A DNA stretch of 64,000 nt from Aquipseudomonas alcaligenes (GCF_900156545.1 NZ_FTNW01000004.1:434001-498000); one strand, 5' to 3'. Positions 41,602 to 51,569 are shown, numbered from the stretch's first letter. The notes: generated from the letters alone by a model not told the origin. Program-made: numbers and translations.

Positions 41602-42108
41602 TCAGGCGTCTTGCTGGGCTTGGGCGGCGAGGCCCAGTTCACCCAGTACGCGGTCACGGGAGTCGTCGTCGGAGAGGACGCTTTCGATCGCCTTGCGGAA
41701 GGCCGGGGCGTTGCCCAGCGGGCCTTTCAGGGCGACCAGGGCATCGCGCAGCTCCATCAGCTTCTTCAGCTCGGGGACCTGGTCGACCACGGCGGCCGGG
41801 TTGAAGTCCTTCATCGAGTTGATGCGCAGCTGTACCGGCAGCTCGTCGTCGGTTTCTTCGTCCTGCAGGCGGTTGGGCACGGCGAAGGTCAGGCTCAGCT
41901 CCTGCTTGCCCAGCACTTCGTCGAAGTTGTTCTTGTCGATGCTGATCGGCTTGCGGTCCTCGATCTTGCGGTCGTCGGCGCGCTGGGTGAAATCGCCCAG
42001 AACCATCAACTTGAGGGGCAGTTCGATCTCTTCCTGAGCACCACCGGTCGCCGGTTTGAAGGTGACGTTGATGCGTTCCTTGGGTGCTACCGAGCCTTCT
42101 TTGGCCAT
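41602..42108 (-). CDS. tssB: T6SS sheath subunit TssB
   Basis: TssB is the small sheath protein. The 168-aa product begins with the typical KEGSVAPKERINVTFKPATGGAQEEIELPLKLMVLGDF and contains LSLTFAVPNRLQDEETDDELPVQLRINSMKDFNP. Length and position before tssC are standard. Confidence 0.96.
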   Translation of the reverse strand: MAKEGSVAPKERINVTFKPATGGAQEEIELPLKLMVLGDFTQRADDRKIEDRKPISIDKNNFDEVLGKQELSLTFAVPNRLQDEETDDELPVQLRINSMKDFNPAAVVDQVPELKKLMELRDALVALKGPLGNAPAFRKAIESVLSDDDSRDRVLGELGLAAQAQQDA

Positions 42109-42146
42109 GGTTGTTCTCCTTTACGTTAAGCGGAGGCCTGGCGGCC

Positions 42147-43709
42147 TCAATCCAGCACCACTTCGAGATCGAGGTGGCACAGCCTGCGGTGGATCTCTTC
42201 CTTGCGCTCGCGGATCGCGTGGTTCTGCGGCAGCAGCTCGTAGCAGTTGTGCAGCAGACGCAGCACTTCCAGGGCGAGATCGGGTTCCCACTCGCCGAGG
42301 CCGGAGGCCTGCAGCGTCTGGTCGAGGGATTCGAGTTGGGTCTTGGCCAGTTCGTGCTTCTTCGCCGCGCTGCACAGGCGCGCCAGAGCGAGCTGCCAGA
42401 AGAACCGCGCGCGGCCGCCCTGGGCCTGGGCCATGCCCTGCTTGAGCTGTTGCACGGCGGGCTTCAGGCCGTCCTTGCGCAGGCGCGGCAGGGCCGCCTG
42501 CAGGGCCAGTTCCCAGGCCGGCAGCTCGCCGCCGGCGCCGACCTGCACGGTTGGCTCGGCGCTCGGCGCCTGCAGGTGTGGCAGCACGCTGGCGCCGATC
42601 CAGGCGCGGCTCTCGGCATCGGCGAAGGGCGCGCCGTCGTGGTAGCGCAGTTCTTCCAGGCCGGGTACGCGCTGCAGGAACAGCGCCAGCTGCATCTCCA
42701 CTTCGACCATGGCGGCCTCGGCGCCGAGTTCCTGCAGGCATTCCCAGGCCAGGCGCTGGCCATCCAGCCAGAAGGGCGCGCGGGCGATGCTGGCTTCCAC
42801 TTCCACCAGCAGGTCGGCGTACTGGCCGGCGGCGAAGCGCTCGGCGAAGCTGGCTAGCTTGTCGGCGGGCAGGCCGCGCAGGGCGGTGATCTGTTCGGTA
42901 TTGGCCTGCGGCAGGCCATCGATCGGCAGCCACAGCAGGGTGCGGGACAGGCGCAGGGCGCGCAGGTCGCTGGCCTTCTGCTTCAGCCACCAGACGCACA
43001 GCGGCCGGGCACCGTCCTGCAGGGCGCGCAGCGACTTGTGCGCGTCGCGTTCGTTGTCCAGCGGGGCCGTGGGGTTGATCACCTGGGTGGTGGCCTGTTT
43101 GACCTGGGCGATGGCCGCGCCGACCCTCCCGGGCTCGCTCTGGCCCTGGCTGGCACGGTTGATCTGCTCGTCCAGGCGGCGGCACAGCGGCAGCAGCAGC
43201 GGTGCTTCCTCGCCCAGACGCTGCGCCAGGCAAGTCTCCAGGCCGCGCAGCAGCTCGGCCAGGGAGCGGAACAGCGGCAGCTGCGCGGCCACCGGGATGT
43301 CCTCGGTCAGGGCTTTTTCCAGGCGCGGGGTTAGCCAGGCCAGGGCGGCGGCGCGGGTGCGGTTCTTGCGCGGGTGCAGCTCGTCCCAGCGCTCGTCACA
43401 CAGCTGGTGGAGCAGACCGAGACCGGCCTGCAGGCCGGCCAGGCCCTCGCGCTGGTACAGCGCCCAGGTCATCCAGCAGGCGGCGCGCAGATCCTTGGAG
43501 TGATGACGCAGCAGCGCCTCGCTCAGGTCGCGGATCTTCTGCCAGTCGATGGCCTCGGTCTGGTGCAGCGACGCGGCCTTTTCCAGCTCGCCTTCGAGGG
43601 TTTCGAATTCGCCGGAATAACGCATATCAGCACCGGCGAAATCTCCATCGTTAATGGGTTTTTTCGCCAGCTGCAAGTAATGCTCAGCCAGGGGTGAAAG
43701 TGCAGTCAT
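42147..43709 (-). CDS. tssA: T6SS cap/priming protein TssA
   Basis: TssA starts and caps the growing sheath. The 520-aa protein has the ImpA N-terminal domain (SGEFETLEGELEKAASLHQTEAIDWQKIRDLSEALL) and a C-terminal helical region of the VasJ kind, with leucine-rich helices ending REIHRRLCHLDLEVVLD-like. It is the first gene of the 28-kb leftward T6SS transcript. The 562-base gap upstream is shared with divergent lemA and holds a long dyad. Confidence 0.92.
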   Translation of the reverse strand: MTALSPLAEHYLQLAKKPINDGDFAGADMRYSGEFETLEGELEKAASLHQTEAIDWQKIRDLSEALLRHHSKDLRAACWMTWALYQREGLAGLQAGLGLLHQLCDERWDELHPRKNRTRAAALAWLTPRLEKALTEDIPVAAQLPLFRSLAELLRGLETCLAQRLGEEAPLLLPLCRRLDEQINRASQGQSEPGRVGAAIAQVKQATTQVINPTAPLDNERDAHKSLRALQDGARPLCVWWLKQKASDLRALRLSRTLLWLPIDGLPQANTEQITALRGLPADKLASFAERFAAGQYADLLVEVEASIARAPFWLDGQRLAWECLQELGAEAAMVEVEMQLALFLQRVPGLEELRYHDGAPFADAESRAWIGASVLPHLQAPSAEPTVQVGAGGELPAWELALQAALPRLRKDGLKPAVQQLKQGMAQAQGGRARFFWQLALARLCSAAKKHELAKTQLESLDQTLQASGLGEWEPDLALEVLRLLHNCYELLPQNHAIRERKEEIHRRLCHLDLEVVLD

Positions 43710-43789
43710 TCCTTTGACTCTGTTCGCTATCCAGCAACTTTAGATGGCTTCTTATATATATTAAAAGCAAGCGGTTGCTTGGTTGATAT

Positions 43790-43829
43790 GTGCAACTTTT
43801 TGCGCAGTTGTTTGCGCAAGTAGTTGCAC
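43790..43829. promoter_or_regulatory. Forty-base dyad upstream of tssA
   Basis: The outer arms GTGCAACT (43790-43797) and AGTTGCAC (43822-43829) are inverted, as are the two inner TGCGCA palindromes (43801-43806 and 43813-43818), all symmetric about a six-base centre. It lies 81 bases before the tssA start in an AT-rich stretch. It is a candidate operator or activator-binding site for the T6SS operon; the protein that binds it is unknown. Confidence 0.55.
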
Positions 43830-44046
43830 AGAAGCCCTGTAGGGTGGGCATCCTAGACCCGCTAACGAGGTCGGGCAAGGCGAAAAGTGTGAAGTGTTAG
43901 ACAAGCGCAAAGATTGCCTAAAGTGTGCTCGGGTAAAGTCCGTAGCAAACTTTGACGTCAATTTCAGGGATAGTGGCCAATCTCTGTTTATATGTTGGTT
44001 ATTTGTTTAATTCTTGTAAGAAATGGCTTACTTGAAGTTTTGCCAT

Positions 44047-44088
44047 GGTTCACATTTGGCCATCACTGAAGTGGTGTCAGTGTGAACC
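44047..44088. repeat. Inverted repeat upstream of lemA
   Basis: GGTTCACA (44047-44054) and TGTGAACC (44081-44088) are perfect inverted arms, and the inner segments ATCACT and AGTGGT are nearly complementary. It could form a stem of about 15 pairs in RNA or serve as an operator. It has no T-tract. Confidence 0.45.
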
Positions 44089-44271
44089 GGCGCTGCATTT
44101 TCATGGTGCACTGGTTCATGGTCTTTCCCTGGCTGGCTTTGCTGCCTGGCCATGCGAGGCGAGCGCCTACACCTGCATGTGTTGCGCTGTTGGGCGGCTG
44201 TGGCGCAATCGGCGGCGTCGGCCTGGTTCGGCAGGTACACTGGGCGCCTGGAACTAGCCGGGGGCGAGGGA

Positions 44272-44835
44272 ATGCAGGGATTCGGATGGTGGGGCGGTGC
44301 CCTGTGCGTGCTGGTGCTGTTGGCCGGTATCTACGGCTACAACCGCCTGGTGTTCAACCGCGCGCGCGTGGCGGAGGCCTGGAGCGGCATCGAGGTGCAA
44401 CTCAAGCGCCGTTCCAGCCTGATCCCGCAGCTGGTCGCCTGTCTCAAGGCCTACATGGCGCATGAGCGCGATACCCTCGAAGAGCTGGTCATTCGGCGTG
44501 GCGAAGCGCAGGCCCATGAGCGCGATGACGCGGCTGGCCGCGGCCCGATCGAAGGCCAGTTGTCGGCCGCCCTGCACCGCACCTTCGCCTTGGTCGAGAG
44601 GTACCCCGAGCTCAAGGCGGACGCTGTCTTCCTCGACCTGCAGCGCAACCTGAGCGAGGTCGAGGAGCATATCCAGATGGCGCGCCGCTACTACAACGGT
44701 GCCGTGCGCGAGCTCAATGTGCTGGTCGAGTCGGTGCCGAGCAACCTGCTGGCCAAGGCTTTCGGTTTTCGCTGTGCTGCCTATTTTGCCCTGGATGACG
44801 CCCGCGACGGGCTGTCGCCGCAATTGGAGTTCTGA
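44272..44835 (+). CDS. lemA: LemA family membrane protein
   Basis: LemA proteins have one N-terminal membrane helix and a helical-bundle domain; their role is not settled. The 187-aa product has the helix WWGGALCVLVLLAGIYGYN, then the family signature YNRLVFNRARVAEAWSGIEVQLKRRSSLIPQLV and a later NLSEVEEHIQMARRYYNGAVRELNVLVESVPSN. I start at the ATG at 44272, preceded by GAGG. It is two bases before the DUF2207 gene, a frequent partner. Confidence 0.9.
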   Translation: MQGFGWWGGALCVLVLLAGIYGYNRLVFNRARVAEAWSGIEVQLKRRSSLIPQLVACLKAYMAHERDTLEELVIRRGEAQAHERDDAAGRGPIEGQLSAALHRTFALVERYPELKADAVFLDLQRNLSEVEEHIQMARRYYNGAVRELNVLVESVPSNLLAKAFGFRCAAYFALDDARDGLSPQLEF

Positions 44836-44837
44836 AC

Positions 44838-46763
44838 ATGCCGGGATGGCTGAAACCCTTGCTGCTGCTGTGTGCTCTGCTGCCTGGCGTGACGCTGGCG
44901 CAGGAAGTGATCGAGGATTTTGCAGTCGAGCTGCAGGTTCGCAACGATGGCCTGCTGGATGTGACCGAGCGCATCACCGTGCGGGCCGAGGGCGACAAGA
45001 TCCAGCGTGGCATCTATCGCGACATTCCGGTGACCTACCGTCTGCCCGGTGGCCTGCTGCGCAAGACGCCGATCGACCTGCTCAGCGCCACCCGCGACGG
45101 TGAAGCCGAGTCGGTGCGCCGCGAGACTCAGGGCGCCTACCAGCGTTTCTATCTCGGTTCGCCGCATATCTTCCTGGAGCCCGGGCGCTATGTGTATGAG
45201 TTGCGCTACCGGGTCGATCCGCAGTTGCTGCAGCGGCCGGACGCGGACGAGCTGTACTGGAACGTCACCGGTAATGCCTGGGCGTTCCCGATCCTGCAGG
45301 CGTCGGCACGGGTGCTACTGCCGCAGGGCGCGAGGATTGGCCAATTCTCCGGGTACACCGGCGCCAGTGGCGCGCAGGGCAGAGGCTACCGAGTGCAGGA
45401 GCAGTCCGAGGATTCGCTGCTGCTGGAGACTACCGCTGTGTTGCCGCCGCAACAGGGTTTCACCCTGGCGGTGGACTGGCAGGCGGGCATCGTCGAGCGG
45501 CCCGGTGTGCTGCAGCGCAGCCTGCGCCTGCTGTTCGACAACGCCGGCCTGACGCTGGGTGCCCTGCTCTGGCTGGCCCTGCTCGTTTACTACGTGCGCA
45601 CCTGGCGACGTGTGGGGCGCGACCCGCGCAAGGGCCTGCATATCGTGCGCTTCGAGGCGCCGGACGACCTCAGCCCGACCCAGGTCGGCTATCTCTGGCA
45701 CCGCGGCTTTCGCGGCACCTTCAACGACGCCCGCGCCCTGGCGATCTGCTTCACCGACTGGGCCATTCACGGCCTGATTCGCCTGGAGGACCGGCCGCGC
45801 GCCGAGGGTTTCGTTCTGCAGCCCGGCCGCAAACCGGCGGAGTCGGCGCGCGTGGGTGAAATCGAATGGCTTCGTCGCCTGTTCCCGCTGAAGAACTCCG
45901 CCCCCCTGGAACTGGGCAGTCGCTACCAGCCGCGACTGGCCGAGATGAAGACGCGGATGGTCGACAGCCTGCAGACGGTGGGTGCGCTGTGGCACGCCAA
46001 CAACCGAGGGGCCTGGGCCACCGGCCTGGCCATCGCTGTGCCCGGCCTGTTGCTGGCCGTGCTCACCGGGCTGGAGGGCGAGGAGCAGTGGGGGTTGGCC
46101 ATCGCCGGAATGGTCTTCAGCCTGGGCTTCGGCATACCCTCGGCGGTGGTGTTGACGCTGGCAATACGTGAGTCGGGCTACGGTAAACGCATTGGCTTGG
46201 CGGTGGTGGCACTGCTGTTCGGCTTCCCGGTGCCGATTGGCCTGTGGATGCTGCTGTCGGCCTGCTCGTTGCCGGTGATGCTGCTGGTGATCGGCTACCT
46301 GTTGCTGGTGGGGTTGTTCTATCGTCTGTTGGAGGCGCCCTCGGTGAAAGGCCAGCAATTGCTTGATGCCGCGGCAGGCTATCGCGACTACCTGCAACTG
46401 GCGGAGAGCGAGGTTCTGGCGCGCGCGGCCGCGGCCCCGGCGATGAGCATCGAACTGTACGAACGCCACCTGCCGTACGCCATGGCGCTGGGCGTGGAGG
46501 CACAGTGGAGCGCCCGTTTCGCCGCCGCGCTGGAAGCCGGCCTGATCGACCCCAGCCAGCATCAGTACCGGCCGGACTGGTATGCCGCGCGCGAGCGCTT
46601 CAGCTCTCCGACCGCCTTCAGCACGGCGCTGAGCAGCAGCCTGGTGAGCCTCAGTGCCAGCGCCTCGACGCCGCCGGCCAGCTCATCCTCGTCCTCCGGT
46701 GGCTCCTCGGGCGGCGGCTCCTCAGGGGGTGGCAGTGGCGGCGGTGGTGGTGGCGGGTGGTGA
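44838..46763 (+). CDS. DUF2207 membrane protein with Gly/Ser-rich tail
   Basis: The 641-aa protein has a signal peptide ([22 protein letters not shown]), a large extracytoplasmic DUF2207 domain ([27 protein letters not shown] start, [12 protein letters not shown]), a membrane helix near 235-255, a cytoplasmic segment, and further helices at about 395-500. It ends in a low-complexity [11 protein letters not shown]...GGGW tail of the kind seen in this family. Function is unknown; it co-occurs with LemA. Its last 42 bases overlap the convergent thrS2 gene. Confidence 0.85.
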   Translation: MPGWLKPLLLLCALLPGVTLAQEVIEDFAVELQVRNDGLLDVTERITVRAEGDKIQRGIYRDIPVTYRLPGGLLRKTPIDLLSATRDGEAESVRRETQGAYQRFYLGSPHIFLEPGRYVYELRYRVDPQLLQRPDADELYWNVTGNAWAFPILQASARVLLPQGARIGQFSGYTGASGAQGRGYRVQEQSEDSLLLETTAVLPPQQGFTLAVDWQAGIVERPGVLQRSLRLLFDNAGLTLGALLWLALLVYYVRTWRRVGRDPRKGLHIVRFEAPDDLSPTQVGYLWHRGFRGTFNDARALAICFTDWAIHGLIRLEDRPRAEGFVLQPGRKPAESARVGEIEWLRRLFPLKNSAPLELGSRYQPRLAEMKTRMVDSLQTVGALWHANNRGAWATGLAIAVPGLLLAVLTGLEGEEQWGLAIAGMVFSLGFGIPSAVVLTLAIRESGYGKRIGLAVVALLFGFPVPIGLWMLLSACSLPVMLLVIGYLLLVGLFYRLLEAPSVKGQQLLDAAAGYRDYLQLAESEVLARAAAAPAMSIELYERHLPYAMALGVEAQWSARFAAALEAGLIDPSQHQYRPDWYAARERFSSPTAFSTALSSSLVSLSASASTPPASSSSSSGGSSGGGSSGGGSGGGGGGGW

Positions 46764-48674
46764 GGCTGCGGGTAGCTGTGCCTCGCTGCGCAGCCGTTCA
46801 ACCAGATCATCCAGCGCCAGGCTGCCGAGGTTGTCGCCGGCGCGGCTGCGCAGGGTGACGCGGCCCTCGGCCTTCTCCTGTTCGCCGATCACCAGCAGGT
46901 AGGGCACCTTCTGCAGGGTGGCTTCGCGGATCTTGTAGCCGATCTTCTCGTTGCGCAGGTCCGCCGCCGCGCGCAGGCCGGCGCGCTTGAGGGCGGCGAG
47001 TACCTGGCGGGCGTAGTCGTTCTGCCCTTCGGAAATGGTCAGCACCACAGCCTGCTGCGGCGCCAGCCACAGCGGGAACAGCCCGCTGTAGTGCTCAATG
47101 AGAATGCCGGTGAAGCGCTCCAGCGAGCCGAACAGGGCACGGTGCAGCATAACCGGGCGTTCGCGTTCGCCCTGTTCGTTGACGTAGCTGATGTCGAAGC
47201 GCTCCGGCAGGTTGAGGTCCACCTGCAGGGTGCCGCACTGCCAGTCGCGGCCGATGGCGTCGCGCAGCACGAACTCCAGCTTGGGCCCGTAGAACGCGCC
47301 TTCGCCGGGGTTGAGCTGGTAGTCGATGCCCATCCGTTGCAGGGCGCCGGACAGCGCGCCTTCCAGCTGATCCCAGGTGGCGTCGCTGCCGATGCGGTTG
47401 GCCGGGCGGGTGGAGAGCTTCACCGCGACTTCGTTGAAGCCGAAGTCACGGTAGATGGCGAACACCAGGGCGATGGTGTCGGCGCACTCTTGTTCCATCT
47501 GCGCGGCGGTGCAGAAGATGTGCGCGTCGTCCTGGGTGAAGTGGCGCACGCGCAGCAGCCCGTGCAGCGCGCCGGACGGCTCGTAGCGGTGCACCTTGCC
47601 GAATTCGGCCATGCGCAGCGGCAGGTCGCGGTAGCTCTTCAGGCCACGGGCGAACAGCGCCACGGCGCCGGGGCAGTTCATCGGCTTGAGGGCGAACACG
47701 CGCTCGTCCTCGGTGCTGGTGGTGAACATGGCGTCGCGGTAGTTGAACCAGTGCCCGGAGGTTTCCCACAGGCTGCGGTCCATCACGTCCGGGGTGTTGA
47801 CCTCGACATAGCCGGCGGCGTCCTGCTGCTGGCGCATGTAGCCGATCAACTGCTGGAACAGGGTCCAGCCCTTGGGGTGCCAGAACACCGAGCCCGGAGC
47901 GCAGTCGTCGAAATGGAACAGGTCGAGCTGCGGGCCGAGCTTGCGGTGGTCGCGCTTGCCGGCTTCCTCCAGGCGGGTGAGATGGGCCTTGAGCTCTTTG
48001 CTGTTGGCCCAACAGGTGCCGTAGATGCGTTGCAGCGCGGTGTTCTTCGCATCGCCGCGCCAGTAGGCGCCGGCCACCTTGGTCAGCTTGAACGCCTGCA
48101 GATGGCCGGTGCGCGGAATATGCGGGCCGCGGCAGAGGTCTTCGAAGTCGCCCTGGCGGTACAGCGACAGCACTTCTCCGGCCGGAATGTCGCGGATCAG
48201 CTCGGCCTTGTAGTGCTCACCCTGGGCCGCGAAATGGGCGATGGCTTCATCACGTGGCAGCTCGCGGCGGCTGACGGGCAGGTCGGCGGCGGCCAGCTCG
48301 CTCATGCGCGTCTCGATCAGCGCCAGATCATCCGGGGTGAAGGGGCGCTCGAAGGCGAAGTCGTAGTAGAAGCCGTCCTCGATCACCGGGCCGATGGTCA
48401 CCTGGGCGCTGGGGTACAGCTGCTTGACCGCCATGGCCAGCAGGTGCGCGCAGGAGTGGCGCAGCAGCTCCAGGCCCTCGGGGTCGCGCGCGGTGATCAG
48501 GCTGAGCTGGGCGTCGTGGTCGATCAAGGCGCTGGTGTCCACCAGCCGGCCATCCAGGCGCCCGGCCAGGGCGGCCTTGGCCAGACCGGGGCCGATGTCG
48601 GCGGCGACGTCGGCCACGCTCAGGGGTTGGGCATAGTGACGCTGGCTGCCATCGGGCAGGGTGATGCTGGGCAT
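46722..48674 (-). CDS. thrS2: Threonyl-tRNA synthetase, second-copy type in a Zur-linked operon (ThrS2)
   Basis: This is a complete 650-aa class II synthetase with TGS domain (1-60), editing domain (HSCAH at 73-77) and catalytic plus anticodon domains. All three catalytic zinc ligands of E. coli ThrRS are present at the same numbers: C334 (MNCPG), H385 and H511. It lies outside the usual thrS-infC-rpmI-rplT-pheST locus and ends a zinc-responsive operon, so I infer an extra copy. Anabaena has a comparable Zur-controlled ThrRS that copes with low zinc. The start is the ATG at 48674. A short Ala/Thr-rich tail overlaps the DUF2207 gene. Confidence 0.85.
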   Translation of the reverse strand: MPSITLPDGSQRHYAQPLSVADVAADIGPGLAKAALAGRLDGRLVDTSALIDHDAQLSLITARDPEGLELLRHSCAHLLAMAVKQLYPSAQVTIGPVIEDGFYYDFAFERPFTPDDLALIETRMSELAAADLPVSRRELPRDEAIAHFAAQGEHYKAELIRDIPAGEVLSLYRQGDFEDLCRGPHIPRTGHLQAFKLTKVAGAYWRGDAKNTALQRIYGTCWANSKELKAHLTRLEEAGKRDHRKLGPQLDLFHFDDCAPGSVFWHPKGWTLFQQLIGYMRQQQDAAGYVEVNTPDVMDRSLWETSGHWFNYRDAMFTTSTEDERVFALKPMNCPGAVALFARGLKSYRDLPLRMAEFGKVHRYEPSGALHGLLRVRHFTQDDAHIFCTAAQMEQECADTIALVFAIYRDFGFNEVAVKLSTRPANRIGSDATWDQLEGALSGALQRMGIDYQLNPGEGAFYGPKLEFVLRDAIGRDWQCGTLQVDLNLPERFDISYVNEQGERERPVMLHRALFGSLERFTGILIEHYSGLFPLWLAPQQAVVLTISEGQNDYARQVLAALKRAGLRAAADLRNEKIGYKIREATLQKVPYLLVIGEQEKAEGRVTLRSRAGDNLGSLALDDLVERLRSEAQLPAASPPATTTAATATP

Positions 48675-48708
48675 GTGGGTTCTCTGATCAGGTCGGTTAA
48701 CGGGGCGC

Positions 48709-50049
48709 TCAGCCGCGCTGGTAGCGCAGCGGCAGCCCCTGGCAATCGTTGTGCAGCTGGCCGTTGTGCCAGGCCAGCTGGCCGGAGACGACGGTGCTGC
48801 GTACGGCATGGCGGAAGGCGCGGCCCTGGAAGGGCGTCCAGCCGCAGTGGGCGAGGATCGGGTCGGCGGCGACCGGGCGTGGCTCGGCCAGGCGTTCGAT
48901 CAGCGTCAGGTCGGCCCAGTAGCCTTCGCGCAGGTAGCCGCGCTGCTCGATGGCAAAGCGCTGCGCCACCGCATGACTGGTTTTCTCCACCAGGGTGGTG
49001 AGGGGCAGCAGGCTGTCGGCCACCAGTTCCAGCAGGGACGGCAGGGCGTGCTGCACCAGCGGAAGGCCGGACGGTGCCTGCAGGTAGGGGCGCTGCTTCT
49101 CGTCCAGGGTGTGCGGGGCGTGGTCGGTGCCGATGATGTCCAGCCGCCCGCAGAGCAGGGCCTGGCGCAGGGCGTCGCGGTCGGCCTGGGTCTTGATCGC
49201 CGGGTTGCACTTGATCAGGTGGCCGAGCGCCGCGTAGTCGCGGTCATCGAAGAACAGGTGATGGGCGCAGACCTCGGCGGTGATCTGCTTGCCGGCCAGG
49301 GGGCCTGGCTGGAACAGGCTCAGCTCGCGGGCGGTGGTGATGTGCAGCACGTGCAGCTGGGTATCGAAGCGGCGCGCCAGGCTCACGGCCAGGCTGGAGG
49401 ACTGGTAGCAGGCCTCGGCATCGCGGATCAGCGGGTGCTGATCGGGCGGAATCTGCTCGCCATAGCGGTTGTGCCAGAGCAATTCGCGCTCGCGGATGCG
49501 TGGGGTGTATTCGCAGTGGGTCAGGACAATGGTCGGGCAATCACGGAACAGGCGCTCCAGCGAGGGCAGGTCGTCGACCAGCATGTTGCCGGTGCTGGCG
49601 CCCATGAACACCTTCACCGCGGCCACCCGGTTGGGATCGAGCGCGGCGACGATGTCGAGGTTTTCGTGGCTGACGCCGAAGTGGAAACCGAAGTTGGCCA
49701 TGGAGCAGCTGGCCGCGCGCCGTTCCTTGGCCTCCAGCGCATCAAGATTGAGCGTTGGCGGGTAGGTGTTGGGCATGTCCATCACGCTGGTGATGCCGCC
49801 GGCCACGGCCGCACGGGATTCCGTGGCGAAGCTGCCCTTGTGCGGCGCGCCGGGGTCACGGAAGTGCACCTGGTCGTCGATCATGCCCGGCAGCAGGTAC
49901 TGCCCGGCGGCGTCGATTTCGGTGTGGGCATTGAGTCCGCTGATGCTGGTGGCGATCTTCTCGATGCGGCCGTGGCGTACCAGCAGGTCAGCCTCGAACT
50001 CGCGGCCCTCGTTGATCAGGCGGGCGTTGCGGATCAGCAGATCAGTCAT
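48709..50049 (-). CDS. pyrC2: Dihydroorotase paralogue PyrC2 (zinc-scarcity type)
   Basis: This 446-aa amidohydrolase closes carbamoyl-aspartate to dihydroorotate in pyrimidine synthesis. The metal-site motif reads [11 protein letters not shown] (58-67), so the first His of the usual HxH is Gln60, while H62 is kept. The candidate carboxylated lysine is K146 ([10 protein letters not shown]), and [15 protein letters not shown] and GTDHAPHT supply the other ligands. The Gln form is also known in some dihydroorotases of other phyla, so activity is likely, but metal binding may be altered. It corresponds to the Zur-regulated pyrC paralogue of P. aeruginosa. It overlaps yidD by 8 bases. Confidence 0.88.
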   Translation of the reverse strand: MTDLLIRNARLINEGREFEADLLVRHGRIEKIATSISGLNAHTEIDAAGQYLLPGMIDDQVHFRDPGAPHKGSFATESRAAVAGGITSVMDMPNTYPPTLNLDALEAKERRAASCSMANFGFHFGVSHENLDIVAALDPNRVAAVKVFMGASTGNMLVDDLPSLERLFRDCPTIVLTHCEYTPRIRERELLWHNRYGEQIPPDQHPLIRDAEACYQSSSLAVSLARRFDTQLHVLHITTARELSLFQPGPLAGKQITAEVCAHHLFFDDRDYAALGHLIKCNPAIKTQADRDALRQALLCGRLDIIGTDHAPHTLDEKQRPYLQAPSGLPLVQHALPSLLELVADSLLPLTTLVEKTSHAVAQRFAIEQRGYLREGYWADLTLIERLAEPRPVAADPILAHCGWTPFQGRAFRHAVRSTVVSGQLAWHNGQLHNDCQGLPLRYQRG

Positions 50050-50287
50050 GGGGATGTTCCCGATTGCAGTGAGGGGGCGTTGGCACCGGGTCATAACCGC
50101 CCGGATGCCAGGGGTGGCAGCGGCCCAGGCGGCGCATGGCCAGCCAGCCGCCACGCAGTGCGCCGTGGCGTTCGATGGCTTCGATGGCGTAGTGCGAGCA
50201 GCTGGGATGGAAGCGGCAGCGTGGTCCGAGCAGGGGGCTGATCAGGTACTGGTAGAGCCGCACCAGGCCCAGCAGCAGGCGTTTCAT
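50042..50287 (-). CDS. yidD: YidD family protein (membrane insertion efficiency factor)
   Basis: This 81-aa protein has the family pattern [35 protein letters not shown] and [14 protein letters not shown]. YidD is usually encoded between rnpA and yidC and aids membrane protein insertion. Here it lies inside the zinc-responsive operon, overlapping hisI2 by four bases and pyrC2 by eight. Whether it is the only copy in the genome cannot be seen; mnmG begins too far downstream of the usual rnpA-yidC site. Confidence 0.88.
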   Translation of the reverse strand: MKRLLLGLVRLYQYLISPLLGPRCRFHPSCSHYAIEAIERHGALRGGWLAMRRLGRCHPWHPGGYDPVPTPPHCNREHPHD

Positions 50288-50691
50288 TGCGGCACGCTGA
50301 TCACGCACACCCGTTCATTGCGGATGGCGTTGTAGAAGCAGTTGGGGCGACCGGTGTGGCAGGCCGGGCCCTGTTGTTCGACCAGTAGCAGCACGGCGTC
50401 GCCATCGCAGTCCAGGCGTGCCTCGACCAGCCGTTGGCGGTGGCCGCTGGTTTCGCCCTTGCGCCACAGTTGCTGGCGCGAGCGCGACCAGTAGCAGACC
50501 TGACCGCTGGCGAGGGTTTCCTCCAATGCCGCGCGGTTCATCCAGGCCAGCATCAGCACCTCGCCGCTGTCGTGCTGCTGGGCGATGGCGGCGATCAGGC
50601 CGTCGGCATTCCAGGGGATGGCCGCCAGCACCTCGGCCAGCGGGCGGCTGTCGCCCAGCCCGGCCTGCTCCAGTTGCAGCCATAGGTTCAT
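50284..50691 (-). CDS. hisI2: Phosphoribosyl-AMP cyclohydrolase paralogue HisI2
   Basis: HisI opens the adenine ring of phosphoribosyl-AMP in histidine synthesis. The 135-aa product has a short N-terminal extension, then [30 protein letters not shown] and DCDGD...[13 protein letters not shown]. The zinc cysteines (C95, C111, C118) and metal aspartates (D94, D96, D98) are all kept, so it is still a zinc enzyme by sequence. It is probably a second copy, as it is far from his genes and lies in a Zur-linked operon. It overlaps znuA and yidD by four bases each. Confidence 0.88.
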   Translation of the reverse strand: MNLWLQLEQAGLGDSRPLAEVLAAIPWNADGLIAAIAQQHDSGEVLMLAWMNRAALEETLASGQVCYWSRSRQQLWRKGETSGHRQRLVEARLDCDGDAVLLLVEQQGPACHTGRPNCFYNAIRNERVCVISVPQ

Positions 50692-51560
50692 GGTTTGAGC
50701 GCGGCCAGCAGGGTGTCGAGGTTGTGCTGGAACATGCCCAGGTAGGTGCTGGCCGGCCCCTGGCTGGCCAGGGCATCGGAATACAGGGTGCCGCCGACGC
50801 GGGCTCCGGCCTCGTCGGCAATCTGCCGTACCAGACGCGGGTCGCGGATGTTTTCCACGAACACGGCGCGCACGCCTTCGCTGCGCAGCTGACGGATCAG
50901 TGCGGCGACTTCGGCAGCGGACGGCTCGTCATGGGTGGACAGGCCCTGCGGCGCGATGAACTGCAGCTGCCAGGCCTGGCCCAGGTAGCCGAAGGCATCG
51001 TGGCTGGTCACCACCTTGCGCTGGCTGGCCGGCAGGTCGGCGATGCGCGCGTTGGCAGTCTTGAGCAAGCTGTGCAGCTTGGTCAGGTAGGCGTCGCGGT
51101 TGGCGGCGTAGGCAGCGGCATGCTCCGGGTCGAGCTGGCTGAGCGCCTGGGTGATGTTGCGCACGTAGATCTCGGCGTTGCTCAGGCTCTGCCAGGCGTG
51201 TGGGTCGGCGACTTTCTCGCCGTCCTCTTCCAGCCACAGCGGCAGCACGCCCTGGCTGGCGTCGATGCGCCGGCCGCGCGCTTCGCTGCTGGCCAGCAGG
51301 CGTTCCAGCCAGGGTTCGAAGCCCAGGCCGTTGGCGATGATCAGGTCGGCCTGCAGCAGTGTGCGCGCATGTTCCGGGCTGGGTTCGAAGACATGGGCGT
51401 CTTCGTCGGGCCCGACCAGGTTGGTCAGGGCGATGTGCTCACCGCCAACGGCGCGGGTCAGGTCGGCGAGGATGCTGAAGCTGGTGACTACCTGCGGCTT
51501 GTCGGCGGCGGGCAGTGACAGCGGCAGGAGCAAAGCGATCAGGGCGAGCAGGGCGCGCAT
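50688..51560 (-). CDS. znuA: Zinc ABC transporter periplasmic binding protein (ZnuA-like, no His-rich loop)
   Basis: This is a 290-aa cluster A-I metal-binding protein with a signal peptide ([19 protein letters not shown]). Predicted ligands are H56 (DAHVFEP), H121 (DPHAW), H187 (SHDAFGYL) and D262 (YSDAL); a His in third place is the zinc rather than the manganese pattern. The histidine-rich loop typical of Gram-negative ZnuA, between the first and second ligands, is missing. It may thus be a second, high-affinity importer beside a standard zur-linked znuABC elsewhere. znuB ends 9 bases upstream. Confidence 0.88.
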   Translation of the reverse strand: MRALLALIALLLPLSLPAADKPQVVTSFSILADLTRAVGGEHIALTNLVGPDEDAHVFEPSPEHARTLLQADLIIANGLGFEPWLERLLASSEARGRRIDASQGVLPLWLEEDGEKVADPHAWQSLSNAEIYVRNITQALSQLDPEHAAAYAANRDAYLTKLHSLLKTANARIADLPASQRKVVTSHDAFGYLGQAWQLQFIAPQGLSTHDEPSAAEVAALIRQLRSEGVRAVFVENIRDPRLVRQIADEAGARVGGTLYSDALASQGPASTYLGMFQHNLDTLLAALKP

Positions 51561-51569
51561 GGGGTTTCC

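Larger units (their letters stand above)
43710..44271. other. Intergenic region between tssA and lemA
   Basis: These 562 bases separate the divergent tssA and lemA genes. The tssA-proximal part is AT-rich (TTATATATATTAAAA at 43752-43766) and contains the 43790-43829 dyad. The lemA-proximal part contains a second dyad (44047-44088). I found no convincing sigma-54 GG-N10-GC element, tRNA or small gene. Confidence 0.6.

Noticed and set aside
43850..43960. Possible sigma-54 promoter for tssA (minus-strand GGC...TTTGC sequence)
   Set aside because: The GG-to-GC distance is two bases too short, and no other match with correct spacing was found.
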